From positions 21,488 to 85,487 of the forward strand of contig VHDF01000008.1 in NCBI GenBank assembly GCA_016871495.1: a DNA stretch of 64,000 bases. Reading direction: 5' to 3'. This document shows positions 33,014 to 45,700 of this stretch, in pieces (position 1 is the first letter of the stretch; every line of letters begins with the position of its first letter). The position numbers were made by a program, and so were the translations under genes. Source of the stretch: Verrucomicrobiota bacterium. Lineage in GTDB: Bacteria > Verrucomicrobiota > Verrucomicrobiia > Limisphaerales > VHDF01. The notes beneath the pieces are model-generated. The model was not told where the DNA came from. It did no database searches and was given only the letters and a program-made list of their open reading frames with translations.

Positions 33014-36000
33014 TCACGGTCCGGTTCGCAATCGAACGAAATAAAGCTGCTCCGCCAGCTTCCCAACGGTTTCAACCGCCTTGTAGAAAACCTGCTCGTA
33101 AGCTCCCATGGGGATCGTCTCATCGCCCAAGAATTGGAAGATGTCCGGACCTGATTTCCAATCGGCTCCCTCGGCATCCGTGCGACCTTCCAACACCAGT
33201 TCGATGCCATTCCCACCTATGGGGCGCTTGTAGGATACCTTCAGGAACTGAACACCCCCCTCCGTGGCGATTGAGAGTTTCAAGATATCCAAGACCGTCG
33301 TCTTGAGTTTTGGGTCCGCTCCCGTGGCTTGCTCGATCGCGTTGGGAATGCCGTCGGCGTCCGGATCCGCCTCCGGTCCCCAAACCGTGCTCTTCAGCGA
33401 AAGATTGGAAGCCGTGGAAGCGCCAAAATTTTTCTCCTCCCAGGGTCCCTCGACGGTGACGACCACCACGCATTGAGTGGAATTGCCGCTGGAGTCCGAA
33501 GCCGAAACCACCACCTGATGTTTGCCGATCGGCAGCGGTGTCCCTGGCGCCGGGGACTGAGTGATCTTCAGCCGGTTCACGGGCGTGCAGTCGTCAAAAA
33601 AGTCCATGGACGACACGAAATCCGGCGTCGACGCGACGCATGGCGACTGTCCCGTGGTTGAATTCACCGGCTTCTGACAGTGCAAAGTGACCTCCGGCGG
33701 ACAACTCATGAGCGGCCCATCGAAGTTCGTGAATTCCATTCCACCCGGATAACCATACGAATCGAACTCGGAGAAACCGTATCCTGTCAGCCCGATGGGC
33801 CCTTTCCCGCGGATGAAATAGGCGGTGGCCGGTTGCAACCGAACCTGCGCATAGACCGCCCCCCCACCCACAAAACTTCCCTTGGTGATGTCCGCGGGAT
33901 TCCACGCCCCCAATCCCAGACCATTGAGGGTCGTGCTGTTCAGCTCCGTCAAATTGCGGGCCACGATATTGACATAGTTGGCCTCGAAATCCACCGCCTT
34001 GGGGGTCTGGATTCGGTAATCAAAGAACCAGCTCTCCACCGGCTGTATCAGGGTCGTGAAAGGATCGGCGTGAACCACGTGGTCGAAGTCCGAACTGGAT
34101 GAAATCTGGGTCACCAAAGCGGGCCCGCGCGCATTCACACGCGTTGCGGATTTGATGAACACATCTTTGAACTGACCCCGGTCGAGATTGAAACTCTGAT
34201 TTCCGTCGCTGCTCGCCAAGGTCACGAGATTCTTATCCTCCGCCGAAAGGATGCGCAGCGTGTCGCCCAGGCGGGTCGCCAGAGGAGCCACCAGATAGCT
34301 GGTCCCCCACAAATTGACCGGCAACAACTGCTCGACAACCACGTCGCAAAAGAATTGATTCACCGATTGGACATTGGCGCAGCGGTGCGACCCAAATACC
34401 GAGATGGGTTTGTTGGCGACAAGGCGGGTTCCCGTCAGATCGGCGGGCTTGCCGTTCTCATTCCGCAATTGATAGGTCTCACCCCGCTTCAATTTGACGA
34501 CAAACGGAGTTCCCGCCGGGTGCGAACCGACCTTGCCGGAAGGCGTGATGGTTACCTCTGTGTTGTTGGCTACCGCGACGATGGCAAATTGCGTGCCGTT
34601 CAAAATCGGAATGCCGTTAAAAACGTTCGGATAAGCCGAAATCCAATATTCCAAACCCAGACATTTCACCGGCAGCGCCAAAAAACTGTCCGTCGTGTAA
34701 TCCATCCGAGTTGTCCCGTAAACGGCGACCTCCGCGGAAGCCGTGACACGAATCGCTTTGTGCTCGATCTGCTCGGGTCCTCTCAATTCCAGCACCGAGG
34801 GAATCGCGACGGTGAGGGAGCCCTCCGCGGGGATGGAAAAACTCTTTGGGAAACCCGAAATCGAGTATCCAGGAAGATCCACCACCCCCACGGTCTTGGG
34901 TGGGCCCGCGATGATCAAACTCAAGGCAAGGGGCGTGTCGGGTTCCTGCGCGTAGTTTTCGGGAAAGGCGATCCAAAAGTCCCTGCCATTCGTCCGCTTG
35001 GCACAATCACCGCCGGTGGCTCCCCGATCATATTCCAAGCAGAGCTGCGTGGGGAGAATCAGGAATCGCCGGGCGTTGGAATCATGGCTCAATCCATGAA
35101 ATGCCAGCACGTTTCCGCCGGATTTCAGAACACCGAGGTAATCGCTCAAATCAATGTCTTCCGCCACCAATCCCTCGGCATCCGGTCGATCGATTGGAGC
35201 TTTGCTATTCCACGTCGTGTTTTCCGGCGCGTTCCGCCTCGCCACCTCAGCCCCGTTCAAATAGGCGATGAACCCGTCGGAATATTGCATTCTCAGTTTC
35301 AAGCCCGTCGCCAGCGAGGGCGAAACGGGCACATTGAACGGCACCCGGATGAAGGCCGAAGCATTCTTGCCTCGCATGGGAACACGCACGTCGGTCCCGA
35401 TCAAACCGCTATAAAGCTGGCCTGGACCCGGTCCCGCATTGAAATCCTCGTCCAAAACCGACAACCCCTGCATCCCTGCGGCAAAAACCGCTTCAACCTG
35501 CGAATCCTCCAGTGACTTTCCCCAAATGATGAAGTCGTCCAACTGGCCTGTATAAGGAAACTGACCGGCCAGATCTCTGCCCTCGAAGAGGTCCGCCTGG
35601 CTGACAATCGTGTCCAATGCTTGCGAAGTCAACGCGGCCATCCCGATTCTTTTCCCATTCAAGTAACCCACGACCTGCCCGGCACTTCGGTTCACAACGA
35701 GTGCGGCATGATGCCACGTGTTGGGGGCGGTGGGACCCAGAGTGATCGTCTTGGCACCCGCGGGACTCACAACCTGAACGAAAGTGGAGGCTTGCGTGCG
35801 ATAGATGCGCCATCCCGAAGGCAGCGCTGTCGCCGCCCCGGCAGGTTGCTTCGAAACCATCACTTCCGTGTAGGTCTGCCCGACGGTGCTCGCCTGCTCT
35901 CGCGTGGGGCGAAACCAAATCGCGGCCGTAAACGAACCGGCCCCGGGATCCAGTTCCACGTGATTCGCGACCCTGACTTGGTCCCCGGCATCCCCTGAAA

Positions 36001-36733
36001 ACCCGAATCCCTCTTCAATGCGTCCGGCCCCTTGGCTAACCCCCCCGACCATCGTGCCATGATGCAGCAACGGTCCGCTCTTATCCAGAACCTGAGTGGC
36101 ATTGAGGTCGGGTTTGTCGAAGGTGTGGTGCAAAATCACCTGTTGTCGAAACGGGTTCTCCCCGACATCAAACCCCACTCCAGTCACTCCGCGAATCCAA
36201 TGCTTATCCGAAAAACTGGCGAGCACCCAATCCATGCCCATGTTGTTGGTTGGAATCAGCGTCCGGGCCACGGCTCCCTTCTGGAGCAGTTGCAGCCCGT
36301 TGCAGAAACATCGATTGGTCGGATCACTGAAGGTGTGGGCCTGGGCCAGTTGAATCGTAAACAATCCCGAGTAAGGCACGCTGCAATCGTAGCCGAAATT
36401 GGTGTGCAGCTTTCCGTTCGGCCCGGCGGGACGCCGGTCTTTACCCGAGGCGAACAGCCGCAAAGTCTGGCCTGAGGTCAGCGCATACCCCGCCGGAAAC
36501 TGCCACTTATTCGGAACCTTTGGGTCGTCCGTGAGATAATGGCCGGAGAGGATGCCGGTTTCCAGCGACCGAATCTCGATGTAAGCGGGAAAATCTCCAT
36601 CCTCATCCGCAAACGTCGTGTTGGCGGCCGCGGGCACCACGGTCACAAATCGAAGCTGCCCCTGAACCTCGACACTCCACGCCAGCGATGCCCAAGCCAG
36701 CAGGAACCCGCAAAAGTGCCGAATCGTTTTCAT
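33014..36733 (-). CDS. Secreted LamG/IgGFc-binding-domain protein
   Basis: A 1239-residue protein with signal peptide (FLLAWASLAWSVEVQGQ). In order: a lamin-tail-like N-terminal domain (about 28-121), a LamG/concanavalin-like domain (about 202-418, FTAAIWFRPTRE, NTWHHAALVVNRS, YLNGKRIG), an IgGFc-binding-protein N-terminal-type domain (about 578-1001: NGRDFWIAFPENY, TDSFLALPVKCLG, LNGTQFAIVA, DSYGYPGG), an HYR-like Cys domain (about 1008-1095), a Ca-binding type-3-like ADPDADGIPNAIEQATGADP and a beta C-terminal module ending VRLRTGP. Its ATG overlaps the TGA of the giant gene as ATGA, so the two are co-translated and probably work together at the cell surface. The same IgGFc-type domain occurs in the divergent protein 55177-61527. 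Binding of antibody Fc is not implied. Confidence 0.88.
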   Translation of the reverse strand: MKTIRHFCGFLLAWASLAWSVEVQGQLRFVTVVPAAANTTFADEDGDFPAYIEIRSLETGILSGHYLTDDPKVPNKWQFPAGYALTSGQTLRLFASGKDRRPAGPNGKLHTNFGYDCSVPYSGLFTIQLAQAHTFSDPTNRCFCNGLQLLQKGAVARTLIPTNNMGMDWVLASFSDKHWIRGVTGVGFDVGENPFRQQVILHHTFDKPDLNATQVLDKSGPLLHHGTMVGGVSQGAGRIEEGFGFSGDAGDQVRVANHVELDPGAGSFTAAIWFRPTREQASTVGQTYTEVMVSKQPAGAATALPSGWRIYRTQASTFVQVVSPAGAKTITLGPTAPNTWHHAALVVNRSAGQVVGYLNGKRIGMAALTSQALDTIVSQADLFEGRDLAGQFPYTGQLDDFIIWGKSLEDSQVEAVFAAGMQGLSVLDEDFNAGPGPGQLYSGLIGTDVRVPMRGKNASAFIRVPFNVPVSPSLATGLKLRMQYSDGFIAYLNGAEVARRNAPENTTWNSKAPIDRPDAEGLVAEDIDLSDYLGVLKSGGNVLAFHGLSHDSNARRFLILPTQLCLEYDRGATGGDCAKRTNGRDFWIAFPENYAQEPDTPLALSLIIAGPPKTVGVVDLPGYSISGFPKSFSIPAEGSLTVAIPSVLELRGPEQIEHKAIRVTASAEVAVYGTTRMDYTTDSFLALPVKCLGLEYWISAYPNVFNGIPILNGTQFAIVAVANNTEVTITPSGKVGSHPAGTPFVVKLKRGETYQLRNENGKPADLTGTRLVANKPISVFGSHRCANVQSVNQFFCDVVVEQLLPVNLWGTSYLVAPLATRLGDTLRILSAEDKNLVTLASSDGNQSFNLDRGQFKDVFIKSATRVNARGPALVTQISSSSDFDHVVHADPFTTLIQPVESWFFDYRIQTPKAVDFEANYVNIVARNLTELNSTTLNGLGLGAWNPADITKGSFVGGGAVYAQVRLQPATAYFIRGKGPIGLTGYGFSEFDSYGYPGGMEFTNFDGPLMSCPPEVTLHCQKPVNSTTGQSPCVASTPDFVSSMDFFDDCTPVNRLKITQSPAPGTPLPIGKHQVVVSASDSSGNSTQCVVVVTVEGPWEEKNFGASTASNLSLKSTVWGPEADPDADGIPNAIEQATGADPKLKTTVLDILKLSIATEGGVQFLKVSYKRPIGGNGIELVLEGRTDAEGADWKSGPDIFQFLGDETIPMGAYEQVFYKAVETVGKLAEQLYFVRLRTGP

Positions 36734-39700
36734 GGCGTCAGACTGAGGAGCAACAACTCCACGTTGAGATTCGACAACACGAGGCTCAGGTTCGGACTGA
36801 TCACCTGAACGCCATTGTTCGCAAGATTGACCTGCCCTGGATTGAACCCGACCAGGGTGTCCACCCCTTCGCCGTCTGCTTCCAAAATCGAATCAATCCC
36901 CAGCATGTTCGAAAGATTGAAGAGATAGAAATCGTTACCCTTGCCCCCCAGCAGAATATCAAACCCGCCACGGCCCTCGAGATAATCCGCATCGTCCCCG
37001 CCGATCAGGATGTCGTTCGACGAACCCCCAATGAGCGTGTCCACCCCGCCCAAGCCTGACAATACAACCCGGCCGGCGAACCCGGAAGCATCCAGCGTGT
37101 TGTTACTGGAACCACCGGTCAGAAGGGCTTGTTCGAATCCCACCAGGGTATCGACTTCAGAACCGATCTTGAGCTGGGTATTGGTCAGAACAAAATCCGC
37201 ATCCCTCGTTTCACGGACGATATCAATGCCCAAGCCGCCATCCAGCAGGTCCGAACCGCCGCCGCCCATGATGAAATTGTTCAGGTTGTTTCCAGTCAGG
37301 GTGTCCGCCATGGCTCCACCCACAACGCTCTCAATGAACGGACCGATGATCTGCAGCGTAAAATTCGGCGTCACCGGCTGCGGGACGAAGACTCCAAGAT
37401 TCAACGTGACGCTTCTCGATTCAGTCTTGGCGAAGGTAATCGTGTCCAAGCCGCCATCATCCGCGAGGAAATCGCTGCCCAGGTTGTCATCGGCATCGAA
37501 TTCGAATATGTCATTTCCCAACCCGCCATTGAGCTGATCATTTCCTCCCGCGCCGACGAGAAAATCATCCCCTCCGCCCCCGTCCAGAACATCCGCTTCA
37601 TCCCCGCCCTCGAGGCGGTCCTTCCCGAGGCCTCCGTTGAGGGTGTCCACTCCCTTGTTCCCCTCAAGGACGTTATCCAAATCGTTTCCGGTGAGGGAGT
37701 CATTGTTCTGGCTTCCCTTCACATTTTCAACCCAGGCCGGTCCCGGCAACTGAAGCTGCAAATGGGCGTTCACCACCTGCAGCGCGTTGGACGCCAAGTT
37801 CAACGCGATTCCCAGGGTGGTGGTGCTCCCGAAATCAAGGGTGTCGGTGCCCCCCGAATCGGCAAGCACATCAAGTCCTAAGGCGCTGTCGGCGTCGAAG
37901 ACATAGAGATCGTCTCCATCTCCGCCGTGCAGAATTGAGTTGCCGGGGCCGCTGACCAGCGTGTCCGCGCCGTCGCCACCAGCAAGCGCATGGATCCCTG
38001 TTCCAGCATAGAGCACATCATTTCCATTCATGCCGAAGAGAACCGCTTGCCCCGAGTATCCTCGCGCATCCAGCACGTTGTCGCCGTCGCCCCCCGTCAG
38101 CAGCGCGCGCTCAATGCCGGTAAAAACAACCTGTCCCGCACCGCCCGCCAGGAGAATGCCCGCGTCGGTGATGGTAAAATCATGGTCCCCTTCCAGCTTC
38201 ACCGTGTCCCCGAAAATCTGTCCCGCGCCATCGATGGTAATAGGCCCGTTCGTCCAGCCGGTCACATCGAAGACGTTGTCGCCCGGACCGCCGGTCACTT
38301 TGATCAATTCCACCTGAGCGACCTGGTCGAACTCGGATTCCGGAGTCAACGGATCGTCATCGATGACGATCGCGTTGTTGACCAGCACGAAGAGCTTTGC
38401 GTCTTTGACGATGTCAATTTTGTCGCCGGTGCCGGCTCCGCCATCGAGAACATCATCCCCCGTTCCACCCGACAGAACATCATCGCCTTCTCCTCCCTTC
38501 AGAGTATCGGCCCATGGCGAACCGATCAGGGTGTCGTTCCCGGCCCCGCCTTTGAGCGTCACCATGATCCTGGGCTGGCTTTGAGGATTCAGGCTCAATG
38601 CCGAGGCGTCCATCAGATCGTCGGTGGCCCCGCCGGTAAGCTCCACCCTCTCGATGCCCAGCAACTCGAATGCCTGATCGGCCACTCCGTCAACAGCGGC
38701 GCGATCCAATTCGACACGGACATCCGATGCGCCCAAGTTCAGCAACTTGAAGTCCCCGGCGGCTTGCATGAGGAATTGGTCTGCACCAAGCCCGACCCCG
38801 GTAATCTTCGCGCTGCCACTCCAGCCGGTGAGATTGAACGTGTTCGACCCTTCGCCCCCTTTCAACTCCGCCGCTTCAACCGAATTGAGTGATTCGATCT
38901 CGCCGTTGCTCTTGAAGAGGTTCGCGTTGTTGAGGACGAAGTGGACATTACCGGATTCGATCAAGAGATCCACGCCCTCACCGCCTCCGATCGTGTCGAA
39001 TCCGGCGCCGGGATGGAAAATGTCATCGCCTTCACGCCCAATCAGCGTGTCGTCCCCTGGTCCCCCGTAAAAGGTATTCGATTCCGAGTTACCTTTGAGA
39101 GTGTCGTTCTTGTCCCCTCCCCGAATCTCCTCAAAACCACCTGCCCCAAGAACCAGGGTCAATCCACCCACCGGCTGCGGAGCCAGCGAGTTCAAGTCGA
39201 CATTCACCGCCACACCGCTCGTCAGGGAGAAATCCAGCACATCGCGGCCCGGGTCGCCGAGATTCTCGACGATCGTTTCCACCCCCCATGGCAAGTCGGC
39301 ATCGAAACGATAGGTCTCACTTCCTTCCCGGCCTTCAAGACGGTCGTTCCCCAGCCCTCCCAATAGCACATTGTCTCGCGCGTTGCCGATCAGGAGGTCG
39401 TCGCCGCTTCCTCCCAGCAGGGCGTCAATATCCTCATCCCCGAAGATGAGAGACAGCGGCCCCCCCAACCAAACCTCCCGGGCGACGTTCAGAATATGCA
39501 CGTCCACGGTTAGATTGTGGCTCAATGCGGTGAAATCCAGGGTGTCAAATCCCTTGTCCGAGGCGGCGGACGCGCCATCGCCATTGCCCGTGACCGTATC
39601 CACTCCCGTGTCGGCATTCGTGAAAACAAATACGTCATCTCCCTTGCCACCGATCATCTCGTCATTGCCACCCTTGCCCTGGAAGGTGACGTCGCCGGAA

Positions 39701-42700
39701 TACCCCGACGCATCCAGCACATTGTCGGAAGCACCGCCGACCAAGTGCGCGCTCTCCACCCCGGTAATCACATAGAGGGAGCCATTCCCGAGTGTCAGAC
39801 TCGATCGATCGTGGCCATTGAGATACTTCCCGATCTGCTGGAACCCAAGTCCGGTCTTCGCGGGACTCACGCCAATCATGTCGGACAATGGAGCTGAGGT
39901 CTCGTTGGCCAGGATCAATGATTTCGTCGGCCCATCCTCGGAGGCGTCTGCGGTCGAAATCTCTGGAAGAATGAATTTTGCCACGGGCGAGAGGAGCGTG
40001 AGGGACTCGCCCACTCCGTCCTTCAGCTTCATGTCGGTATTGTGATCAACCAGAATCCGGTCGTCGCCGAAAAAGCCGAAGATTTCAGCCGAACCGCTCC
40101 AATTCGTCAGCGTGAAGAGATTGCTCGCCACGCCGCCCACCAACTTGAGGTGTTCGATGCCCTTAAAGGTGATGGTGGTGTCCAAGTTGATTCCCGGGAG
40201 GTCAAAGTGCAGGAGATCAGCCCCGCCGGGTCCGGCGCCTCGCTGCACAGAGTGATGCGCATCGCGCGTTCCCTCCAAAATGTCACGATCGAAACTTCCC
40301 TCGATGATATCGTCGCCCCAACTGACGGCGATGAAGTCGTTGCCCAATCCGGCATCAATGATGTCCAGGCCGTAACCCCCGGTGATAAAATCCTCTCCGC
40401 CCTGGCCGAAGATGCGATCAATGTTTCGTCCCCCGTCGATGGAGTCATCACCCGGACCGCCGGAGAAAATGAGCTCGTTGTAAGGGTTCAGAACCGGAGG
40501 TGGGGCTGGATCATCCGGGGCGGGTTGCAAGAATCGTCCGGGGTGCAGGTGCCGTGGGATGTAGCCCGAGTCACCCAAAATCAGATCCCAGTCGTCCCCA
40601 GCCTGAATGGTGTCATTGTCCTCAATGGCTCCGGCCACATCCTTGATGTAAAGGGGAGCCTGCGCCAGTTTCTCGCCCGGAGCCGTGTAGAGGTTCAGGC
40701 GCAAAACCACGGATTTGCATTCCTCAATTTCCCCAGCGGCGAGAATTTTAATGGAAAGGGTGCGTTCGAACTGTCCGATCTCAAAGTTCACGACCCTCCG
40801 GATTGGCTTGTAATGCTCATTCTCCTTTGCCGCGTTCGGGCCTACAAGTTCTTCCGTCCACAGGACAACCGCTTCCCTGCGCGTTGCCTCCCCTCGCACC
40901 AGTTTAATGACCGCGAGGCTGTCCTCATCCGCCTGGCCCACGGAATAGACCGGCTTGTGGAACACCACCACGTCCGACGCCGGCACTTGCGGACCCTTCT
41001 CGATGGTCACGTTGAGACTGAAGTCAGGATTGGCGGGGGTGTCGTTGAGATCGAACACGGCGGATCGGAAATCATCCGGATCGATAGCCGACGCGGTCGA
41101 ATATCCCGGGGGCAGACCGAACTCGAGTTGATATTTGCCGGGAAACACGCCGTTGAACGCATAATTGCCATTGATCGCCACGCTGGACTTCACGGTGTCC
41201 ACAATGTTGCCCTTGTCATCCAACAGATTGATGTTCATGCCCCCGTAGGGGATCAACGGCAAGGCCCCGTCCTTCAGCCAAACCTGGCCTGAGACGGTGG
41301 CGTTGTTGCCCATGCCCGCCGTTTTCACGTCGAAAATCAATCCGTTCAATGGACGCAACCATTCATATTGCTGGCCGGGCGGAGGATTGAGCGGGTCCAG
41401 CGCGCGAATCTTGGCATCGTAAACACCTTGGTTGATCGGCGACCAGTGGTTCGTTGCGGTCTGCCAATGCCCCCCGACCACATGGTCGTCTCCCGCTCCG
41501 GCGTCGATATGATCGTTCCCGGGGCCGCCAAACAGGGTGTCATCCGTTCCTCCCCGCCCCACGGGTTCGGGATTATCAACTCGCCCCAGGCGCAATCCCT
41601 TGGTTTTGTAACCGACCGGCTCAAAAAGTTCCAATCCGCTACCCCCCAGGAAGTTAATCGTCTGCGAATCATTGTCGGTGGTCAGAATGAATCCAGAGTA
41701 AAACTTTTTCTCAGTCTGGCTGGGATCTTTGATGGTCAAGGTGCTTTCGATGACCTGGATCACTAGTTTTCCTTGCGAGGCATGCGCGATATACAGGCCA
41801 TCGTGATCGGTTTCCGCGAATTCAAAGAGATTGTTGTCTCCATCGCTGATCGCGACGATCACACCCTCCAAGCCGCGTTCGTTGAAATCGAAGAATCCAT
41901 TGCCATTGGCGTCGAGGAACACATAGCCCTTCACCTCGTCTTGTTCGTCGTCGCGGATGGTGGCGATGCCCTTGGTCTGCAGTAACTCTGCGTGTTCGAC
42001 GCCCGTCAACCAGAGGCCGAAGTTCTCAGGAGCTTCGAGAGCAACGTCGTTTTTCACCAAAATTTCGATTTGGCCGTAGGAATAGTTGGCGTCGATTTCG
42101 GGGAACAAGACAACGGAGCCGGTGCTGCCCGTGTAATCCAAACCATCAAACGCCGTCAGATCTACCGTTTTATAGAAGACCTTGATGTCGGTCAGATTGT
42201 CGGTGGAACGCAGGTGAAACACCACTTTGACATTGTTCCCTTCCGTCACTTCAACCTCGGATTCAACGAGGTAGACTCCGGGCTTGTTCTCATTGTCCAA
42301 GATGTGGAGCGTGGCCTTGAAAGGCGCCGCACTGGCGGGCTTGCCCGTAAAGCCCCTCATGCTCAACGCCACCTTCTCCGTGCCCTCCCACTTGTGATCG
42401 TCGAAATTGCCGACGCGAATCGCGACGGTCTTGACGAACTCGTGAGGCGCGAAGGACACGATATAAGTGCCGCCTTCGTAATCTTCGAGATGGGTGGCGG
42501 TGATGTCCTGAGTATTGAAAACTGCCGTGGCGGCGCCAACACCCGCGCTCTTGATCAGCGTGATTTCGGCGAAATCTTCATACTCGTGCACATAGAAGTT
42601 CGTCTTCGCGAAGCTGATGGGATGGTTGCCCTCCAAACCCGAGTCGTTGTCCACGACTTCAATAATACCGTGATTGCGGGTAATGACTGCATTTTCGGCC

Positions 42701-45700
42701 GCCGTCAAATTGATGAAGAAGGTCTCGACGCCTTCCGGATGGAGATCCTGATTCAACGTCTCGACCAGGAGATGCTTCACGGTTTCACCAGGCTTGAAAT
42801 GCAACTTCTGGTCCTTGGGCAGGGCACTGGGATCCGGCGCGAAGATGAAGTCCGGACGCTCCTGGGTTAACAACATCGTCAGGGAAGGCAGGGCGGAAAC
42901 GGCGGTGCCTTGATTGCTCGCGTACGTCACATACACGTCCTTCTCGCTGGGATTGAGCAACCTGACCTCAAAGATGGCCGCTCCCCCTTCAAAGACGCGT
43001 GTCTTATTGGGCAGACCGTCCACTTGGTAAATGGGATCCAACGCCAGGAAGGCGCGCACCGGACCGTCATCGTCCGCGATCACACCCACACCGTGCTTGT
43101 CCGCCAGCAGCGCCTTCTGGGCGTTGTACAGCTCCACGAAGAATCGTTCCTCGTACTCGTCCACCGAATCTTGCAACAAGGTCACTTTAAGTGACTTCTC
43201 GACCTCGCCCGGCAGGAAAACCAGCACTCCGCCTCCAGGAAGATAATCCAGGCCCGTGCTGGCATAATGGTCTTGGCCGGAAGCCTCGAAAGCTGCCGCG
43301 TCCACGGTCTGCCAGTTCACGGTGACGACATCATGGCTCGGATTCGACAACCGTACGACGAAGGTGGCCGGTGTGTTTTCGACCGCAGGCTTGTTCGCTT
43401 TGTCCTCGGCGACGTAATCGCTGATGCTCAACTCGGGCGGAGCGTCGTCGCCCACAATCGTGCCGATCACCGTAAAACTGGCCTGGCCGCCATTTTGGAA
43501 GAAGACCGGGTCCTGGTTCGGGAAGCTGATCTGGCTGAGCATGACGCTGAACTGCTCAAAGCGTCCTTCGTACATCGTGTCGCCCAAAATCGGGACCGAG
43601 ACCGTCTTGTTTCTTTCTCCAGGCTCGAAGGTGATGATCTGATCTACGGCCACAAAATCCTTATGAACACCGGTGGACTTTGCGGTGGCGTCAAAGGTGC
43701 GGAATCGGACCGAAACGGAGGACTGGACCGCGCGGGAAAGACTCAACGAGAATGGCATGGCCCCGGTCGCGCTGGCCCCTTCATCCACGGAGGATTCAGC
43801 GATCGCCAGCACCACCTCGCCGATCACCCCGGCGCTCATGGTGCTCAGCGTCTGGTTCACATGCAATTGAAAGGTCGGCGTGAGCCCAATGTGCGGATTA
43901 GCCGCATTGATGGGAACGGCATCGCTATCGGCATTCTCATTCCCTGTGGCATTGGGTGTCACCAACTTCAGCCCCTTGCCCGTCACCGTGTTGTAAGGCG
44001 TGGTGAACTTGAGCCAGTACTTATCCGGATCCAGTCCGGTAAACTTGAAGGATCCGTCCTCCTTGGTGGTCGTCTTGTCGGCGAAGCTGGGATCGGATTG
44101 AGAAAAGATTTGGACCATGATCCCGGCGACGCCTTGTTCACCTTCGTCCCGAATGCTGTTGCCGTTCATGTCCAGCCACACCACCGAACGCACGGCGATG
44201 CCGGTGTCCCGGTCGCCGGTCTTTCCTTGGGCGTCATCCCCAAACAACTGATCGTTCCCTGTCCCGCCATCCGCAAAGTCATTGTCATCTTCCTCGATGA
44301 CTTCGCTCTGCCCGCTCACGAAGAAATTGCCACCGAAAAGGAAGTCATCCCCCCGCCCCCCGAACAGGAAGTCGTAATTCCCTCCGCCAATGATGAAATC
44401 ATCGTCCGACTGAACCGGATCATCCTGATATCCGATATCCTCCAGGTTCACCCCACTGGCCAGGATTTGGGCTGTGTTGGATACCCAGTTGGGTGTCCAG
44501 GACTTGACGGTACTACCCACGAGCAAATCAATGCCGCTGTGCCCGAACAACTGGTCGTTCCCGTTGTCGCCGATCAAGACGTCGTGGCCGGAACCGCCGA
44601 GGATGAGATCGTCGCCACCGCCGCCCCGGACGACGTCATCGCCGTCCCCGGCGAGAATCTCATCGGCTCCATCGCCCCCCTTCACGATGTCGTTGCCCAA
44701 CCCCGCGTCGATATAGTCGTTCCCCCCTCCGCCCTCGATCACGTCGTTGCCCGCGCCTGATAAGATCGTGTCGGCGCCTTCCCCGCCGTCAAGGGTGTCG
44801 TCGTCATCGCTGCCGGTGATTTTATCCGCGCCGTCATCTCCGTAAACTCTGGCCTTGCCATAAACCAGGATGGTGTCCGCCCCGGCGCCGCCGCGGATCT
44901 CCAAGCCCGTGCCTCCACCCGTGATGGTGTCGTTGCCTGTGCCGCCATCCACGAATCCGCCTCCGCTTCCTAACAACAGGGTGTCACTCCCCTCCCCTAG
45001 CCGAATATCCACGGATGAAGTCGTGCCGCGAAGATCGATATAGTCATTCTTTTCCCCGGCATTCTTCACATAGATCTTCTTGATCCCCTTAAACTCCTCC
45101 ACGAAGCCTTCCCAATTGACTTCAACGGTCTCGCCTTCGGCCTCGTCAGCGATGTGTTTGACTATAAATCGCTCGGCACCGTCCTTCGTGTCCAGCGCGA
45201 GCCTCTTATCGGCGTCATCACCGATATGCAACGTCAGGGTGCTCCCACTCTTGCTGGCCGGGACCGGCAACTGGCAGGTGAATTCGAATTCAAACAGGGT
45301 GACGGTGAGGAACTCCCATTCCGCTTCGATTGAGAAGAGCAGCAGATCGACTCGCAAGAATGCACGGAGGAACAAATCCACTTTGCCGTGAATATTGAAG
45401 AGGCAAAGCGGATCGATCTCCGCCAGGGCGATGAGCTCGCTGATCCGGATGCGTCCGTCGTCGTTGAAGTCATTCAGGTCGAAATCGACCGTGACCCGGA
45501 CGCCACCCTCGACTCCCGCCTCTGCCACGCCCAGGTTAATGGAGGCTCCTGCGAAAATCTCACCGTAAAGCCGAATTTCGGGACGCTCATTCCCTGCCTC
45601 GTCAAAATCGATGATGTAAAAGCCGTCAAAAATATCCAGGACGTTCTTCTCCGCCGATGAGATGAATTTCTGAATCCCGAAGGTGTCGTAGCCAAACCCA

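Noticed and set aside
33014..36733. Antibody-binding function for the IgGFc-type domain
   Set aside because: The family name comes from an animal mucus protein. The domain is widespread in environmental bacteria, and nothing here suggests contact with antibodies.
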